Source: Vibrio atypicus (GTDB lineage: Bacteria; Pseudomonadota; Gammaproteobacteria; Enterobacterales; Vibrionaceae). From it: a stretch of DNA of 64,000 nt. Made by a program: the position numbers and the translations under genes. Positions 9,633 through 17,820 of this stretch are shown here, piece after piece; the first letter of the stretch is position 1, and every line of letters starts with the position of its first letter. The notes below the pieces were generated by a model that saw nothing but the letters and a program-made list of their open reading frames with translations, was not told where the DNA came from and did no database searches. Where the stretch lies: the NCBI RefSeq assembly GCF_009811315.1, contig NZ_BLID01000003.1, positions 434,001-498,000 of the forward strand, given 5' to 3'.

Positions 9633-11108
9633 ATGTGGAATAAACTCAACAAATCAATGATGTTCTGCCAAGCGATGTTTGGCTTATCATTCTACGGTGT
9701 GATGGTTATCTTAACCCGCTTCTTCTTAGAAGATCTTGGGTATAGTGAAGCAGATACCATGATGGTAGTGGGCGCGTTCTCTTCTATTGGTCCGCTTTTC
9801 GCAATTGCGGGCGGCTTTATAGCAGATAAATTCCTCGGTGCCTACCGTTCTTTAACTATTGCCTACGGTACTTTTGCTACTGGTTACACTCTGCTCGTTC
9901 TTGGCGCATCAACGACCAATGTACCTATGAGCTTGGTCGGTATTGCACTTGCAAGTTATGCTCGTGGTTTGATGTCTCCTTCATACCCTAGTCTTTACAA
10001 ACGTACTTTTGCCTCTGAAGAAGACTTCGAAAATGGCTACCCTGTTAACTACTCTGTAAACAACGTGGGTGCCCTTTTAGGTCAATACCTATTTCCAATG
10101 TTCGTGCTGGTTATTGGCTTCCACGGTAGCTTTACGCTTTCTGCTGTTATGGCTGGATTCGCATTTGTTACTCTTGTCATCTTCAACAAACAACTTGTTG
10201 GTGTTGCTGCGGAAATCGATAAAAAGCCAGTTAGTGCTAAAAACTGGGTTGCTTTTTTAACGCTTTCAGCAGCAATGGTTGGCCTTGTTTTCTTCATGTT
10301 CTCAAACATGGATATTGGTCAGAACATCGTATACGCAATTGGCGCAGCCGCAATTTTGTACTTCATTTCTTTGATGGTGAAATCAGGCAAATCAGACGCG
10401 CTCAAAATGGGCACTATTCTTATCATGACTGTGCTAACCACCTGCTTCTTTGTTTACTATGGTCAAATGATGACTTCCATGACTATGGTGACAATCAATA
10501 CTATGCGCGGTGATCTGTTTAACATCATCCCGATTGCGCCAGAAGCTTCGATGGCGATGAACCCACTGTGGTGTATTATCGCAGGCCCTGTAATCTCTAT
10601 GACGTTCTCATCGTTAGAGAAAAAAGGCATCAACTTCTCTACAGCGACAAAAATTGGTTTCGCGTTTATCTTTACAGCGATTGCCTTTGGTATTCTTACC
10701 ATGGCGGTAATGAACATCGGTGAAGACGTAGTTATTCGCCCTGAGGTTTTCCTCGTTATCCACTTCTTCCAAGCATTTGCTGAAGTTATCGTGGGTAGCT
10801 TAGTGGTTGCGTTTATCCTTTCTGTAGCGCCAAAACACATTGAAGGTTTCTCGGTATCACTATTCTCTGTCGCAATGGCATTAAGTGGAATTGTTGGTGC
10901 GGTATTCTCTACTTCGATTGCGCTTGAAAAAGGACAAGAGATCACTCAAGAAATCGTACAAACCGTTTATGGCGAATACTTCCAGCTACTAACGATTCTT
11001 GCGGTTGTTATGGTCGCTATCGCTCTAGTTTGTTCTGTGATTATCCGTAAGATGCTCGCAACTGCTCGCGCTGAAGAAGCACCTCAAATGGTTGAAGCAG
11101 AAAGCTAA
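9633..11108 (+). CDS. POT/MFS-type peptide transporter-like protein
   Basis: A 491-residue inner-membrane protein with 12 or more hydrophobic segments. The segment GGFIADKFLGAYRS matches the conserved loop of proton-coupled oligopeptide transporters, and YYGQMMTSM resembles the TM7 glutamine motif. However, the ExxERFxYY proton-coupling motif expected in TM1 is replaced by QAMFGLSFYG, so peptide symport is not assured. I start at the ATG at 9633 (M-W-N-K), preceded by an AGGA-poor but purine-rich AATGAGA; the longer frame from 9537 would add a 32-residue extension of unusual composition. It ends with a GC-rich terminator. Confidence 0.72.
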   Translation: MWNKLNKSMMFCQAMFGLSFYGVMVILTRFFLEDLGYSEADTMMVVGAFSSIGPLFAIAGGFIADKFLGAYRSLTIAYGTFATGYTLLVLGASTTNVPMSLVGIALASYARGLMSPSYPSLYKRTFASEEDFENGYPVNYSVNNVGALLGQYLFPMFVLVIGFHGSFTLSAVMAGFAFVTLVIFNKQLVGVAAEIDKKPVSAKNWVAFLTLSAAMVGLVFFMFSNMDIGQNIVYAIGAAAILYFISLMVKSGKSDALKMGTILIMTVLTTCFFVYYGQMMTSMTMVTINTMRGDLFNIIPIAPEASMAMNPLWCIIAGPVISMTFSSLEKKGINFSTATKIGFAFIFTAIAFGILTMAVMNIGEDVVIRPEVFLVIHFFQAFAEVIVGSLVVAFILSVAPKHIEGFSVSLFSVAMALSGIVGAVFSTSIALEKGQEITQEIVQTVYGEYFQLLTILAVVMVAIALVCSVIIRKMLATARAEEAPQMVEAES

Positions 11109-11128
11109 TATCTCAACGATGAAATAAG

Positions 11129-11160
11129 AAAGCCCCGGCTCAGAAGTCCGGGGCTTTTTA
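11129..11160 (+). terminator. Terminator after the POT-like gene
   Basis: AAAGCCCCGG pairs with CCGGGGCTTT around a 9-base loop and is followed by a T-run. Confidence 0.9.
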
Positions 11161-11226
11161 AATAAAGAAGTTAAATCAGCAAAAAATAATGCAATACCTA
11201 GCCTTCAACGACAACATGCACTACGA

Positions 11227-11940
11227 CTAGGATGATGACATTAATAGCTCTACCGTCGATTCTATATTTATCGAATCATGCCTCCACTGCTCGATAGTAC
11301 AACCAATCACTCCCCCATTTCGATCATAATTCACACGTTCAATCACCATCGCTGGTGTTCCAGTGGTTGCTCTTAGAGCCCCAGCCGTCAAACCTAACAA
11401 CGATCGAGTAGAAACACGATAATGTACCTTGTGAAATTGGACACCAAAATGCTCGGTAATGATGGAGGTAAGAGATTGCGATAAATCAAAACTCAATAGC
11501 GTTGAGAATCGCTCAGGAAGGAGGTAACTCGTCACGTAAACAACTGGGCGACCGTCTAAGTACCGTACACGATCGATTCGGTACACATCGGAAAAAGGCT
11601 GTAGCTTCAGTAAAGTTGCGGCTTGTTTATCTGCAAGGATTGTTTTAGCTGAGATAATCTCAGTTCGAGCTTCTCGCCCATGCGTTCTCGCCAAATCAGA
11701 AAAGCCAAGAGATTGTGCTGGGTCGTATTTTACAGGCGCTGTAGAGATAAACCAGCCACGTCTATCCTCCCTATATATGCGCCCTTCAGCTTCAAGTAAT
11801 GAAAGGGCCTCACGTAATGTAACGCGTGTCGTGTCAAATGATTCTGCTAACTTGCGTTCAGATGGCAGTTTTTGATTAGGTGACAACATGCCAGATTCAA
11901 TCTGTTCGACGATAACATCTTTAATTTTTACGTACTGCAC
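11227..11940 (-). CDS. GntR/HutC-family regulator with UTRA domain
   Basis: A DNA-binding repressor or activator of about 237 residues. The first 70 residues form a GntR winged helix (KLPSERKLAESF-TTRVTLREALSLLEAEG is the recognition region), and residues about 85-230 form a UTRA ligand-binding domain that usually senses a small metabolite or sugar phosphate. The most likely start is the GTG at 11940, seven bases after AAGGGTGA; an upstream ATG at 11970 gives a 247-residue alternative. No obvious target operon adjoins it: the POT-like transporter is convergent and a DUF1294 gene lies behind it. The effector cannot be predicted. Confidence 0.85.
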   Translation of the reverse strand: MQYVKIKDVIVEQIESGMLSPNQKLPSERKLAESFDTTRVTLREALSLLEAEGRIYREDRRGWFISTAPVKYDPAQSLGFSDLARTHGREARTEIISAKTILADKQAATLLKLQPFSDVYRIDRVRYLDGRPVVYVTSYLLPERFSTLLSFDLSQSLTSIITEHFGVQFHKVHYRVSTRSLLGLTAGALRATTGTPAMVIERVNYDRNGGVIGCTIEQWRHDSINIESTVELLMSSS

Positions 11941-12049
11941 AGTCACCCTTATTTTCCAAGCACTTATCAATTAGTTGCAGGCGTTGAGAATATATAAACT
12001 TACCCGCAACCTTGACAAATAGTACCCTAAAAGTGCAGAGCGATGCTAA

Positions 12050-12655
12050 CTAAAAGCTGGCTATAATTAGCTGAAACTGGCTAATGTAATGCGCTAATAC
12101 AAGACTACCTTGGTAAGTCAATGTCCAACAATAAAACGCAATATTCGCTGCCATTGAGAGCCAAAAAAGCAGCTTAAATCCGATATTATTGTATTTATGG
12201 TGTAAAACCGATTGAGCAAGCATTGCTCCTGGCCAGCCCCCAAGTAGATTCAAAACATGAAAGCAAACATCAGGAATCTGCATGCCCCCTGTATGTTGGG
12301 CTTGTTTATCAACGGCATAAACAAGGTAGGTCACCGTTGATATCGCCAACGCGATGATAAGAACAATGGGTGGAAAATTTAATAGAAAGACACTCGCAAC
12401 CATGGTCGATAGGAACCAAATCGCGACCGCTAGAGGAAAATTAAAAACAAATTTCCTTTCAACATGAACAGCTTTGATTTCCCCTTGCGCATCTTTTGCT
12501 AGACGAAATTGAACTCGGTCTCTTAGCCTTGGCGGATGACCAAATGCCTCGAAGTCAAACAAGTGAAATCGTACTTGCGCTTCTTGATCATCAACTGCAA
12601 TATATCCATAGCCTTTGTGGTGGTCCCACTCACTGATCGTTCCTTGTATCGCCAT
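12050..12655 (-). CDS. Cold-shock domain - DUF1294 membrane protein
   Basis: A 201-residue two-domain protein. Residues 1-65 are a cold-shock (OB-fold) domain with a KGYGYIAVDD RNP1-like motif and a VRFHLFDF RNP2-like motif, expected to bind single-stranded nucleic acid. The remainder is DUF1294: hydrophobic helices at about 75-110 and 165-200, with the conserved YAVDK-A and LLGGWPGAMLAQ signature between. This fusion is known in proteobacteria but its function is not. It places a nucleic-acid-binding domain at the cytoplasmic face of the inner membrane. A second cold-shock-like gene lies 1.3 kb away on the same strand. Confidence 0.85.
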   Translation of the reverse strand: MAIQGTISEWDHHKGYGYIAVDDQEAQVRFHLFDFEAFGHPPRLRDRVQFRLAKDAQGEIKAVHVERKFVFNFPLAVAIWFLSTMVASVFLLNFPPIVLIIALAISTVTYLVYAVDKQAQHTGGMQIPDVCFHVLNLLGGWPGAMLAQSVLHHKYNNIGFKLLFWLSMAANIAFYCWTLTYQGSLVLAHYISQFQLIIASF

Positions 12656-12887
12656 CTTCCTAGCCCTGTTGCTTCAACTCTGTCGTTTGAAGTATCTGTC
12701 TTATAAAATTATAGGTTCACAACTGTACAGTTCAAATATAGACACCATAAGAAACAACCGACATAATCAAGATCACAATTACGCAACTAGTAGGCTATAA
12801 AGCAATCAATAATCACTCCTGACATGTTCTGACAACTCCCCCGTTTATGATGTTTCTGAATTAACCAAGTACAGAAAGGAACCTACT

Positions 12888-13217
12888 ATGGATAACGTTG
12901 TTGAAATCGTCACCTTCAAGCTTCTAGAAAACACTGATCACGAACAGTTGATCGAGGCATCAAAGCAAAGCCAAAAATTTATCGCTAACTTGCCAGGCTT
13001 TCAATATCGATCCACCAGCTATAACTCTGAGACCGACACTTGGACTGATATTGTTTATTGGGATTCTCTTGAAAGTGCGAAGGCAGCAGGTGAGAAGTTT
13101 GATTCATCTCCAGATTGCCAACCATTAATGGCGCTCATCGATCCGCAAAGCGTAGACATGCAACACCAGTCGATTAAGATGGATGATCTCGCGGTTAAGT
13201 ATCAAAAAGCGATGTAA
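12888..13217 (+). CDS. Antibiotic-biosynthesis-monooxygenase-like small protein
   Basis: A 109-residue protein with the look of a dimeric alpha/beta-barrel (ABM/Dabb type): a starting strand VVEIVTFKL, a helix rich in Gln and Lys, the GFQYRSTSYN and TDIVYWDSLESAKAAGEKF segments, and a short closing strand. Such small proteins act in haem or quinone oxidation, but family members have diverse or unknown roles and no catalytic residue can be pointed to here. The AGAAAGGAACC ribosome site is strong. It is followed after 49 bases by a WYL-domain regulator, with which it probably forms a two-gene operon. Confidence 0.65.
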   Translation: MDNVVEIVTFKLLENTDHEQLIEASKQSQKFIANLPGFQYRSTSYNSETDTWTDIVYWDSLESAKAAGEKFDSSPDCQPLMALIDPQSVDMQHQSIKMDDLAVKYQKAM

Positions 13218-13266
13218 TCCGTATCGAGGGCAATCACTGCCCTCACTCTCAACACAAAGGGATACC

Positions 13267-13953
13267 ATGAGTAAATCTGAGCGCCTATTTGAGTTATTGA
13301 CAGTGCTCCGTTCAAAGCGTTACGCGGTAACCGCATCTGAACTGGCTAGAGCGATGTGTGTGAGTGAACGAACCATTTATCGGGATATTCAATCTCTCGT
13401 TACTTCAGGTGTCCCTATTCAAGGAGAAGCAGGCATTGGCTATGTTTTACAAGCTGGTTCCCACTTACCGCCTCTTATGTTTACTGAAAAAGAGATGATG
13501 GCACTAGAGCTCGGTATGAGAATGGTACGAGCATGGTCAGATACAGAGTTGGCCGATGCATCTCGTTCTGCTTCAACAAAAATTCTTTCTGTCTTACCTG
13601 ACAAACTAAAACAGCAAGTAGAAGAATTCTCAATCATAGTTCCTGATATCCACACTCAAACAGAGACCGCCTGTTACGGTCAGATTTTACGCCATGCAAC
13701 AGACAACAAGTGCAAAGTTGAAATTCACTATACTGCACAAAGTGGAGAAACGACAATTCGCAAGTTGCAGCCACTTGGTCAGATATTTTGGGGGAAGATT
13801 TGGACGCTAGTCGCTTGGTGTGAGCTACGAGATGATTATCGTCATTTCCGCGTGGATAGAATTAATAAAATATCTGTATTGGACGAAACGTTTTCTATCC
13901 ACGAGAAAAAATGTCTACAAGACTACGTGTCAAAACACGCAAAACAAAAGTAA
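13267..13953 (+). CDS. YafY-type HTH-WYL transcriptional regulator
   Basis: A 228-residue regulator. An N-terminal DeoR-like helix-turn-helix (residues 5-60, with the SERTIYRDIQSL recognition helix) is followed by a WYL domain (about 135-215) that probably senses a nucleotide or other ligand. The ATG at 13267 follows AAAGGGA and matches the start of family members (SKSERLFELL); the frame extends upstream into the previous gene, which is not meaningful. WYL regulators of this type often control the gene beside them, here the ABM-like gene. The stop codon abuts the stop of the convergent cold-shock-like gene. Confidence 0.88.
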   Translation: MSKSERLFELLTVLRSKRYAVTASELARAMCVSERTIYRDIQSLVTSGVPIQGEAGIGYVLQAGSHLPPLMFTEKEMMALELGMRMVRAWSDTELADASRSASTKILSVLPDKLKQQVEEFSIIVPDIHTQTETACYGQILRHATDNKCKVEIHYTAQSGETTIRKLQPLGQIFWGKIWTLVAWCELRDDYRHFRVDRINKISVLDETFSIHEKKCLQDYVSKHAKQK

Positions 13954-14163
13954 TCAAATAATGGGTAATATATGAATGGCAATACCACACCCATTCAGGT
14001 CGCGTTCCATATCAAATACAACTCGCTCGGAAATAAAAGGAGGCAGTGCTTCCACATCCATATCTCGAACATGAAAAAACACTCTTTCAGGAATGCCGGA
14101 TGACTCTATCAATCCAAAGCCATGTTTTTCATCCCAATTGACAATTCTACCTACCATCGCCAT
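13954..14163 (-). CDS. Divergent cold-shock-domain protein
   Basis: A 69-residue protein with a cold-shock-like OB fold: G-RIVNWDEKHGFGLIE corresponds to the RNP1 strand (K-G-F-G-F-I in CspA), and RVFFHVRDMD corresponds to RNP2. It is far from canonical CspA, with few aromatic residues and an acidic DMERDLNG stretch, so it may bind nucleic acid weakly or have a different role. Its stop directly abuts the stop of the WYL regulator gene. A canonical cspA-like gene is present elsewhere in the window (42136-42348). Confidence 0.75.
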   Translation of the reverse strand: MAMVGRIVNWDEKHGFGLIESSGIPERVFFHVRDMDVEALPPFISERVVFDMERDLNGCGIAIHILPII

Positions 14164-14229
14164 GAAACGTACTCCTCTATAACGTCTGCTAGCTTATACT
14201 CGACACAGTTAGGTAAAGATCAGCATTTA

Positions 14230-14904
14230 TTACGCGATGAGTATTTCTTTTAACTCATATAGGGAAGAAACGTTGTAACTTGGTGTAATGCCTTCGATAT
14301 CACTTAACTGACCGCTGTTCAGCCAGCAAGTTTCAATACCAAAGTTGATACCGCCTAGAACGTCGGAGTGAGGGTTGTCACCCACCATCAGAACTTTGGT
14401 CTTGCAAGGTAATCCCATTTTTTGAAAAGCGTAATCAAAAATTCCCGCATCAGGTTTTGCTACGCCGACCTCTTCAGAAATAATGATATGATCAAAAAAC
14501 TCGCTCATACCAGTTCGCTCAAGTCGAATCGCTTGCAGTTCAGTAAAACCATTGGTGATGATACCTAACCTAGCTTTACCGTGTAACGCTTCCATCAGTT
14601 CTTTTGCTCCTGGCAACAAAGTACAAATGTCAGCCATGGCTTCTAAAAACGCGCTGTTTAACTCAGACGTCGTTGTCCCTAGCTTTTCAGCCCACTCAAT
14701 GAATCGAGTATGCTTTAGATCCGAAGCCGTAATTTTTCCATCCTGATAATCAACCCAAAGTGGTTTATTAACTCGTTGATAATGTTCAAAATCATCTTCA
14801 GTAAATTCAACACCCTTACGAGAAAACATCAGCTGCATCCCTTTAAAAGCATCAAAATGAAACAGGGTTTCGTCAGCATCAAATAAGATCCAATCGTACT
14901 TCAT
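14230..14904 (-). CDS. yjjG: HAD-type 5'-nucleotidase YjjG
   Basis: A 224-residue haloacid dehalogenase-superfamily phosphatase. Motif I is FDADETLF with the nucleophilic Asp and general acid Asp, motif II is ITNGF, motif III is the lysine of VAKPD, and motif IV is VGDNPHSD. The length and order match E. coli YjjG, a house-cleaning enzyme that hydrolyses dUMP, dTMP, UMP and non-canonical pyrimidine monophosphates. GGAGGAAGAAATG gives a very strong start. It is a single gene. Confidence 0.92.
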   Translation of the reverse strand: MKYDWILFDADETLFHFDAFKGMQLMFSRKGVEFTEDDFEHYQRVNKPLWVDYQDGKITASDLKHTRFIEWAEKLGTTTSELNSAFLEAMADICTLLPGAKELMEALHGKARLGIITNGFTELQAIRLERTGMSEFFDHIIISEEVGVAKPDAGIFDYAFQKMGLPCKTKVLMVGDNPHSDVLGGINFGIETCWLNSGQLSDIEGITPSYNVSSLYELKEILIA

Positions 14905-15127
14905 TTCTTCCTCCTAAGATTGATGCCGCTAGTGTAAATCGTTTTACTGAAAATGGTAGTAAAAACTCATCCTCTCCACATTCAACAAGGCCTTAAACCA
15001 CCAACGTGATCAGTCGCCCAATCTCAATAGACTCCTGAAATTCCCAAGAAATCTATGACCTATAGCAATATATGAACCCACTATAACAAGGAGAATTAAC
15101 TCATACCTTTGCTTCGTGGAGTCTCCT

Positions 15128-15253
15128 ATGAAACGTTTTTTCCCTTCCTCAGTGATGCTCACTCCTTTTGTCGTTAAGTATTATTCCGAGCAAGATGACG
15201 AAGAGCTTGATACCACAAATGAACAAGAACAAGACAACGAGCTAGACGAGTAA
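15128..15253 (+). CDS. Small acidic microprotein (41 residues)
   Basis: An ORF too short for routine calling but with a credible gene structure: a promoter-like AT-rich region, an ATG at 15128 nine bases after a purine-rich AAGGAG/GGAG area, and a strong terminator 14 bases after the stop. The peptide starts with a basic, hydrophobic segment (MKRFFPSSVMLTPFVVKYY) and ends in a strongly acidic tail of Asp, Glu and Gln. I recognise no family. The short hydrophobic head could associate with a membrane or a partner protein. Confidence 0.55.
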   Translation: MKRFFPSSVMLTPFVVKYYSEQDDEELDTTNEQEQDNELDE

Positions 15254-15267
15254 AAAACCAACCATAG

Positions 15268-15302
15268 AAAGCCGATTAAGAACGCTCTTAATCGGCTTTT
15301 TC
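15268..15302 (+). terminator. Terminator after the 41-codon ORF
   Basis: AAAGCCGATTAAGA pairs perfectly with TCTTAATCGGCTTT around ACGC and is followed by T's. Confidence 0.92.
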
Positions 15303-15552
15303 GTAACTGAACAAAAGTAGAGCAAATAATCTAATTGAATAATATTTCACTATCTGTTGAAAAAGCGATTGCGCTAACCCACTAATATTTAACAATATTA
15401 TTCTCAACAACTATGCAACAAGAGTTACATCACACTTCTGAAGCAATAATACCTTTTTTGGATTAGATAATTGCTCAGGATCAATTCTGACTTACGGATT
15501 TTTATGCGAGTCTAAATGCAACTTCTAAATCCTATAAGAATGGAGCAATCCA
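15303..15552. other. Intergenic promoter region of the alcohol dehydrogenase gene
   Basis: About 250 AT-rich bases without a coding frame worth calling. They must contain the promoter of the following dehydrogenase gene, whose ribosome site is AATGGAGCAATCC. I see no clear operator palindrome. Confidence 0.5.
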
Positions 15553-16701
15553 ATGACAAGTGCATTTTTTATCCCTACAGTAAACTTAATGGGCGCAGGT
15601 TGCCTTAAAGACGCAACAGACAGCATTCAATCTCAAGGCTTCAAAAAAGGCCTAATCGTAACAGATAAAATCCTTAGCCAGATCGGTATGGTCAAGCAAG
15701 TGCAAGACCTTCTAACAGAGCGCGACGTAGAAACGGTTGTTTTCGACGGCACTCAACCAAACCCAACAATTAGCAACGTTAAAGATGGTTTAACTCTATT
15801 AAAAGAACATGATTGTGACTTTGTTATTTCACTAGGTGGCGGCTCTCCTCACGATTGTGCTAAAGGCATCGCATTGGTTGCTTCTAACGGTGGCGAGATC
15901 GGTGACTACGAAGGCGTAGATCAATCTGCTAAGCCTATGCTTCCACTTATTGCAATCAACACGACAGCAGGTACTGCTTCTGAGATGACACGTTTCTGCA
16001 TCATCACTGATGAAGAACGTCACATTAAAATGGCTATCGTAGATAAGCATACGACACCTTTAATTTCCGTTAACGATCCGGAGCTAATGCTTGCAAAACC
16101 GGCTTCTTTAACCGCAGCTACGGGTATGGACGCTCTAACTCACGCAGTTGAAGCCTATGTATCGATTGCGGCAACACCAATTACGGACGCTGTAGCTATC
16201 AAAGCAATCGAGTTAATTCAAGCTCATTTGCGTACAGCAGTAGAAAACGGTGAAGACATCGAAGCTCGTGAGCAAATGGCTTACGCGCAATTCATGGCAG
16301 GCATGGCATTCAACAACGCATCACTAGGTTACGTGCACGCAATGGCGCACCAGTTAGGTGGCTTCTACGACCTACCTCACGGCGTTTGTAACGCAATTTT
16401 GCTACCACACGTACAGCGCTACAACGCACAAGTGTGCCCTGATCGTCTACGTGATGTAGCAAAAGCTATGGGCGTGAATGTTGAAGGTATGAGCGCAGAG
16501 CAAGGTGCTGACGCGGCAATTGACGCAATTGTAGCACTAGCAAAAGATGTAGGTATTCCTGCAGGCATCCGCGAGCTTGGCGCTAAACCAGAAGATATCG
16601 CTACTCTAGCTGACAATGCGCTAAAAGATGCTTGTGGATTTACCAACCCTAAACAAGCAACACATGAAGAAATTTCTGCAATCTTCGAAGCAGCAATGTA
16701 A
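15553..16701 (+). CDS. Iron-dependent alcohol dehydrogenase
   Basis: A 382-residue group III (Fe2+-activated) alcohol dehydrogenase, close in size and sequence to YiaY/FucO and Zymomonas ADH II. The N-terminal Rossmann half contains the [13 protein letters not shown]-binding motif. The C-terminal helical half contains the iron ligands: an Asp in the [12 protein letters not shown] region and histidines in HAMAHQLGG and LPHGVCN. It interconverts primary alcohols and aldehydes with NAD in the cytoplasm, typically during fermentation. Codon use is strongly biased toward preferred codons, which suggests high expression. It is transcribed alone. Confidence 0.93.
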   Translation: MTSAFFIPTVNLMGAGCLKDATDSIQSQGFKKGLIVTDKILSQIGMVKQVQDLLTERDVETVVFDGTQPNPTISNVKDGLTLLKEHDCDFVISLGGGSPHDCAKGIALVASNGGEIGDYEGVDQSAKPMLPLIAINTTAGTASEMTRFCIITDEERHIKMAIVDKHTTPLISVNDPELMLAKPASLTAATGMDALTHAVEAYVSIAATPITDAVAIKAIELIQAHLRTAVENGEDIEAREQMAYAQFMAGMAFNNASLGYVHAMAHQLGGFYDLPHGVCNAILLPHVQRYNAQVCPDRLRDVAKAMGVNVEGMSAEQGADAAIDAIVALAKDVGIPAGIRELGAKPEDIATLADNALKDACGFTNPKQATHEEISAIFEAAM

Positions 16702-16730
16702 TCTTCCCTGATTCTTTTCCTTGTAAATTC

Positions 16731-16756
16731 AAGCCTCCTTCATGGAGGCTTTTTTT
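16731..16756 (+). terminator. Terminator after the alcohol dehydrogenase gene
   Basis: AAGCCTCC pairs with GGAGGCTT, with a 5-base loop and a run of seven T's. Confidence 0.92.
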
Positions 16757-16850
16757 GTTATTGAGCATTAGCCTGTACTATTTGCTATCAAACATTACAA
16801 ATCCCATGCACTGGCTACAAAGCCCGATAATACGAGCATTTACAATGTAA

Positions 16851-16883
16851 ATAAAAAGGGCTAGAGATCGCTCTCTAGCCCTT
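16851..16883 (-). terminator. Terminator of the vemP-secD-secF operon
   Basis: AAGGGCTAGAGA pairs with TCTCTAGCCCTT. On the minus strand a T-run follows, about 35 bases past the secF stop. Confidence 0.88.
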
Positions 16884-16915
16884 AATATGCAATTTACCCT
16901 AACAAAGATGTTCGC

Positions 16916-17818
16916 TTAAGGCGCTGAATCTACCTCAACAGGCAAGTAATGTTTAGGCTCGAGTTTTAGCCATTCAGGCAATACAGTACCAATCGAGATT
17001 GACGACCATGTGCCAGACAAAATACCGATAAACATTGCCGTCGCAAAACCTTCCAACGCGTTACCACCCATTAACCAAAGAGCAGAAACCGTAAGTAACG
17101 TCGTACCCGATGTCACCATAGTCCGTGAGAAAGTAGCAATCACCGATTGATCGTTAATCTCTTCGATTGGTGTAGATTGCTTAGCAACCAATAGCTCACG
17201 AATACGGTCAGCGATAATAATCGAGTCATTCAGCGAATAACCCAATATTGCTAAGATCGCCGCGAAGACTGTTAGGTTGAATTCCATTTGAGTCGCGGCA
17301 AAAAAGCCAAGGACTAATACGACATCATGAACTAAAGCGAGAAGTGAACCACTAGCTAGACGCCATTCAAATCGGAAACAGAGGTAACCCAGGATACACA
17401 TCATCGAAATCAATAGCGCTAAACCGCCTTGATCAACTAGGTCTTCACCTACCTGAGATCCCACCATGCTATTACTAACAACCGTAACGTGATGAGAAAC
17501 TTTGGACAACACTTTTGTCATATCCGGAGCTTCACTACCCTGCTCAGGAATTGGGTATCGAATAACCCAACGACCAGCATCATCAGAGTGAGTCGCAGAG
17601 GTAAATTCACCCAATGCAGGTTTTAGAGCACCGAGTAGATCATTACTGGTAAGAGTGTTATCCACTTGAACTTCTGTCACCATACCACCGGTAAAATCTA
17701 GACCCATGTTTAGACCACGCGCACCTAACGCGACCAGTGAAATCACCATCAGCGCAACAGAAACGAAACTCGTGATATAGCGAATACGACGGATATTGTG
17801 TTTTAGATACTCAACCAT
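16916..17818 (-). CDS. secF: Protein translocase subunit SecF (second copy)
   Basis: A 300-residue inner-membrane protein with six membrane segments and one large periplasmic loop. The GLDFTGG motif after TM1 and the GYSLNDSIIIADRIRE motif in TM4-TM5 mark the SecF family. With SecD it uses an ion gradient to pull translocating proteins from the SecYEG channel on the periplasmic side. Only 2 bases separate it from secD. The absence of yajC and the presence of vemP upstream identify this as the secDF2 paralogue of vibrios, not the housekeeping yajC-secD-secF copy. Confidence 0.95.
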   Translation of the reverse strand: MVEYLKHNIRRIRYITSFVSVALMVISLVALGARGLNMGLDFTGGMVTEVQVDNTLTSNDLLGALKPALGEFTSATHSDDAGRWVIRYPIPEQGSEAPDMTKVLSKVSHHVTVVSNSMVGSQVGEDLVDQGGLALLISMMCILGYLCFRFEWRLASGSLLALVHDVVLVLGFFAATQMEFNLTVFAAILAILGYSLNDSIIIADRIRELLVAKQSTPIEEINDQSVIATFSRTMVTSGTTLLTVSALWLMGGNALEGFATAMFIGILSGTWSSISIGTVLPEWLKLEPKHYLPVEVDSAP

Positions 17819-17820
17819 GA

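Noticed and set aside
10463-10945. 160-codon minus-strand ORF inside the POT-like gene
   Set aside because: It lies fully antisense to a well-supported membrane protein and its Thr/Ile/Ala-rich sequence is the typical shadow of hydrophobic coding DNA.
15303-15552. 17-codon frame MQQELHHTSE... as a leader peptide of the alcohol dehydrogenase
   Set aside because: No ribosome site and no control sequence such as repeated codons or attenuator; likely chance.
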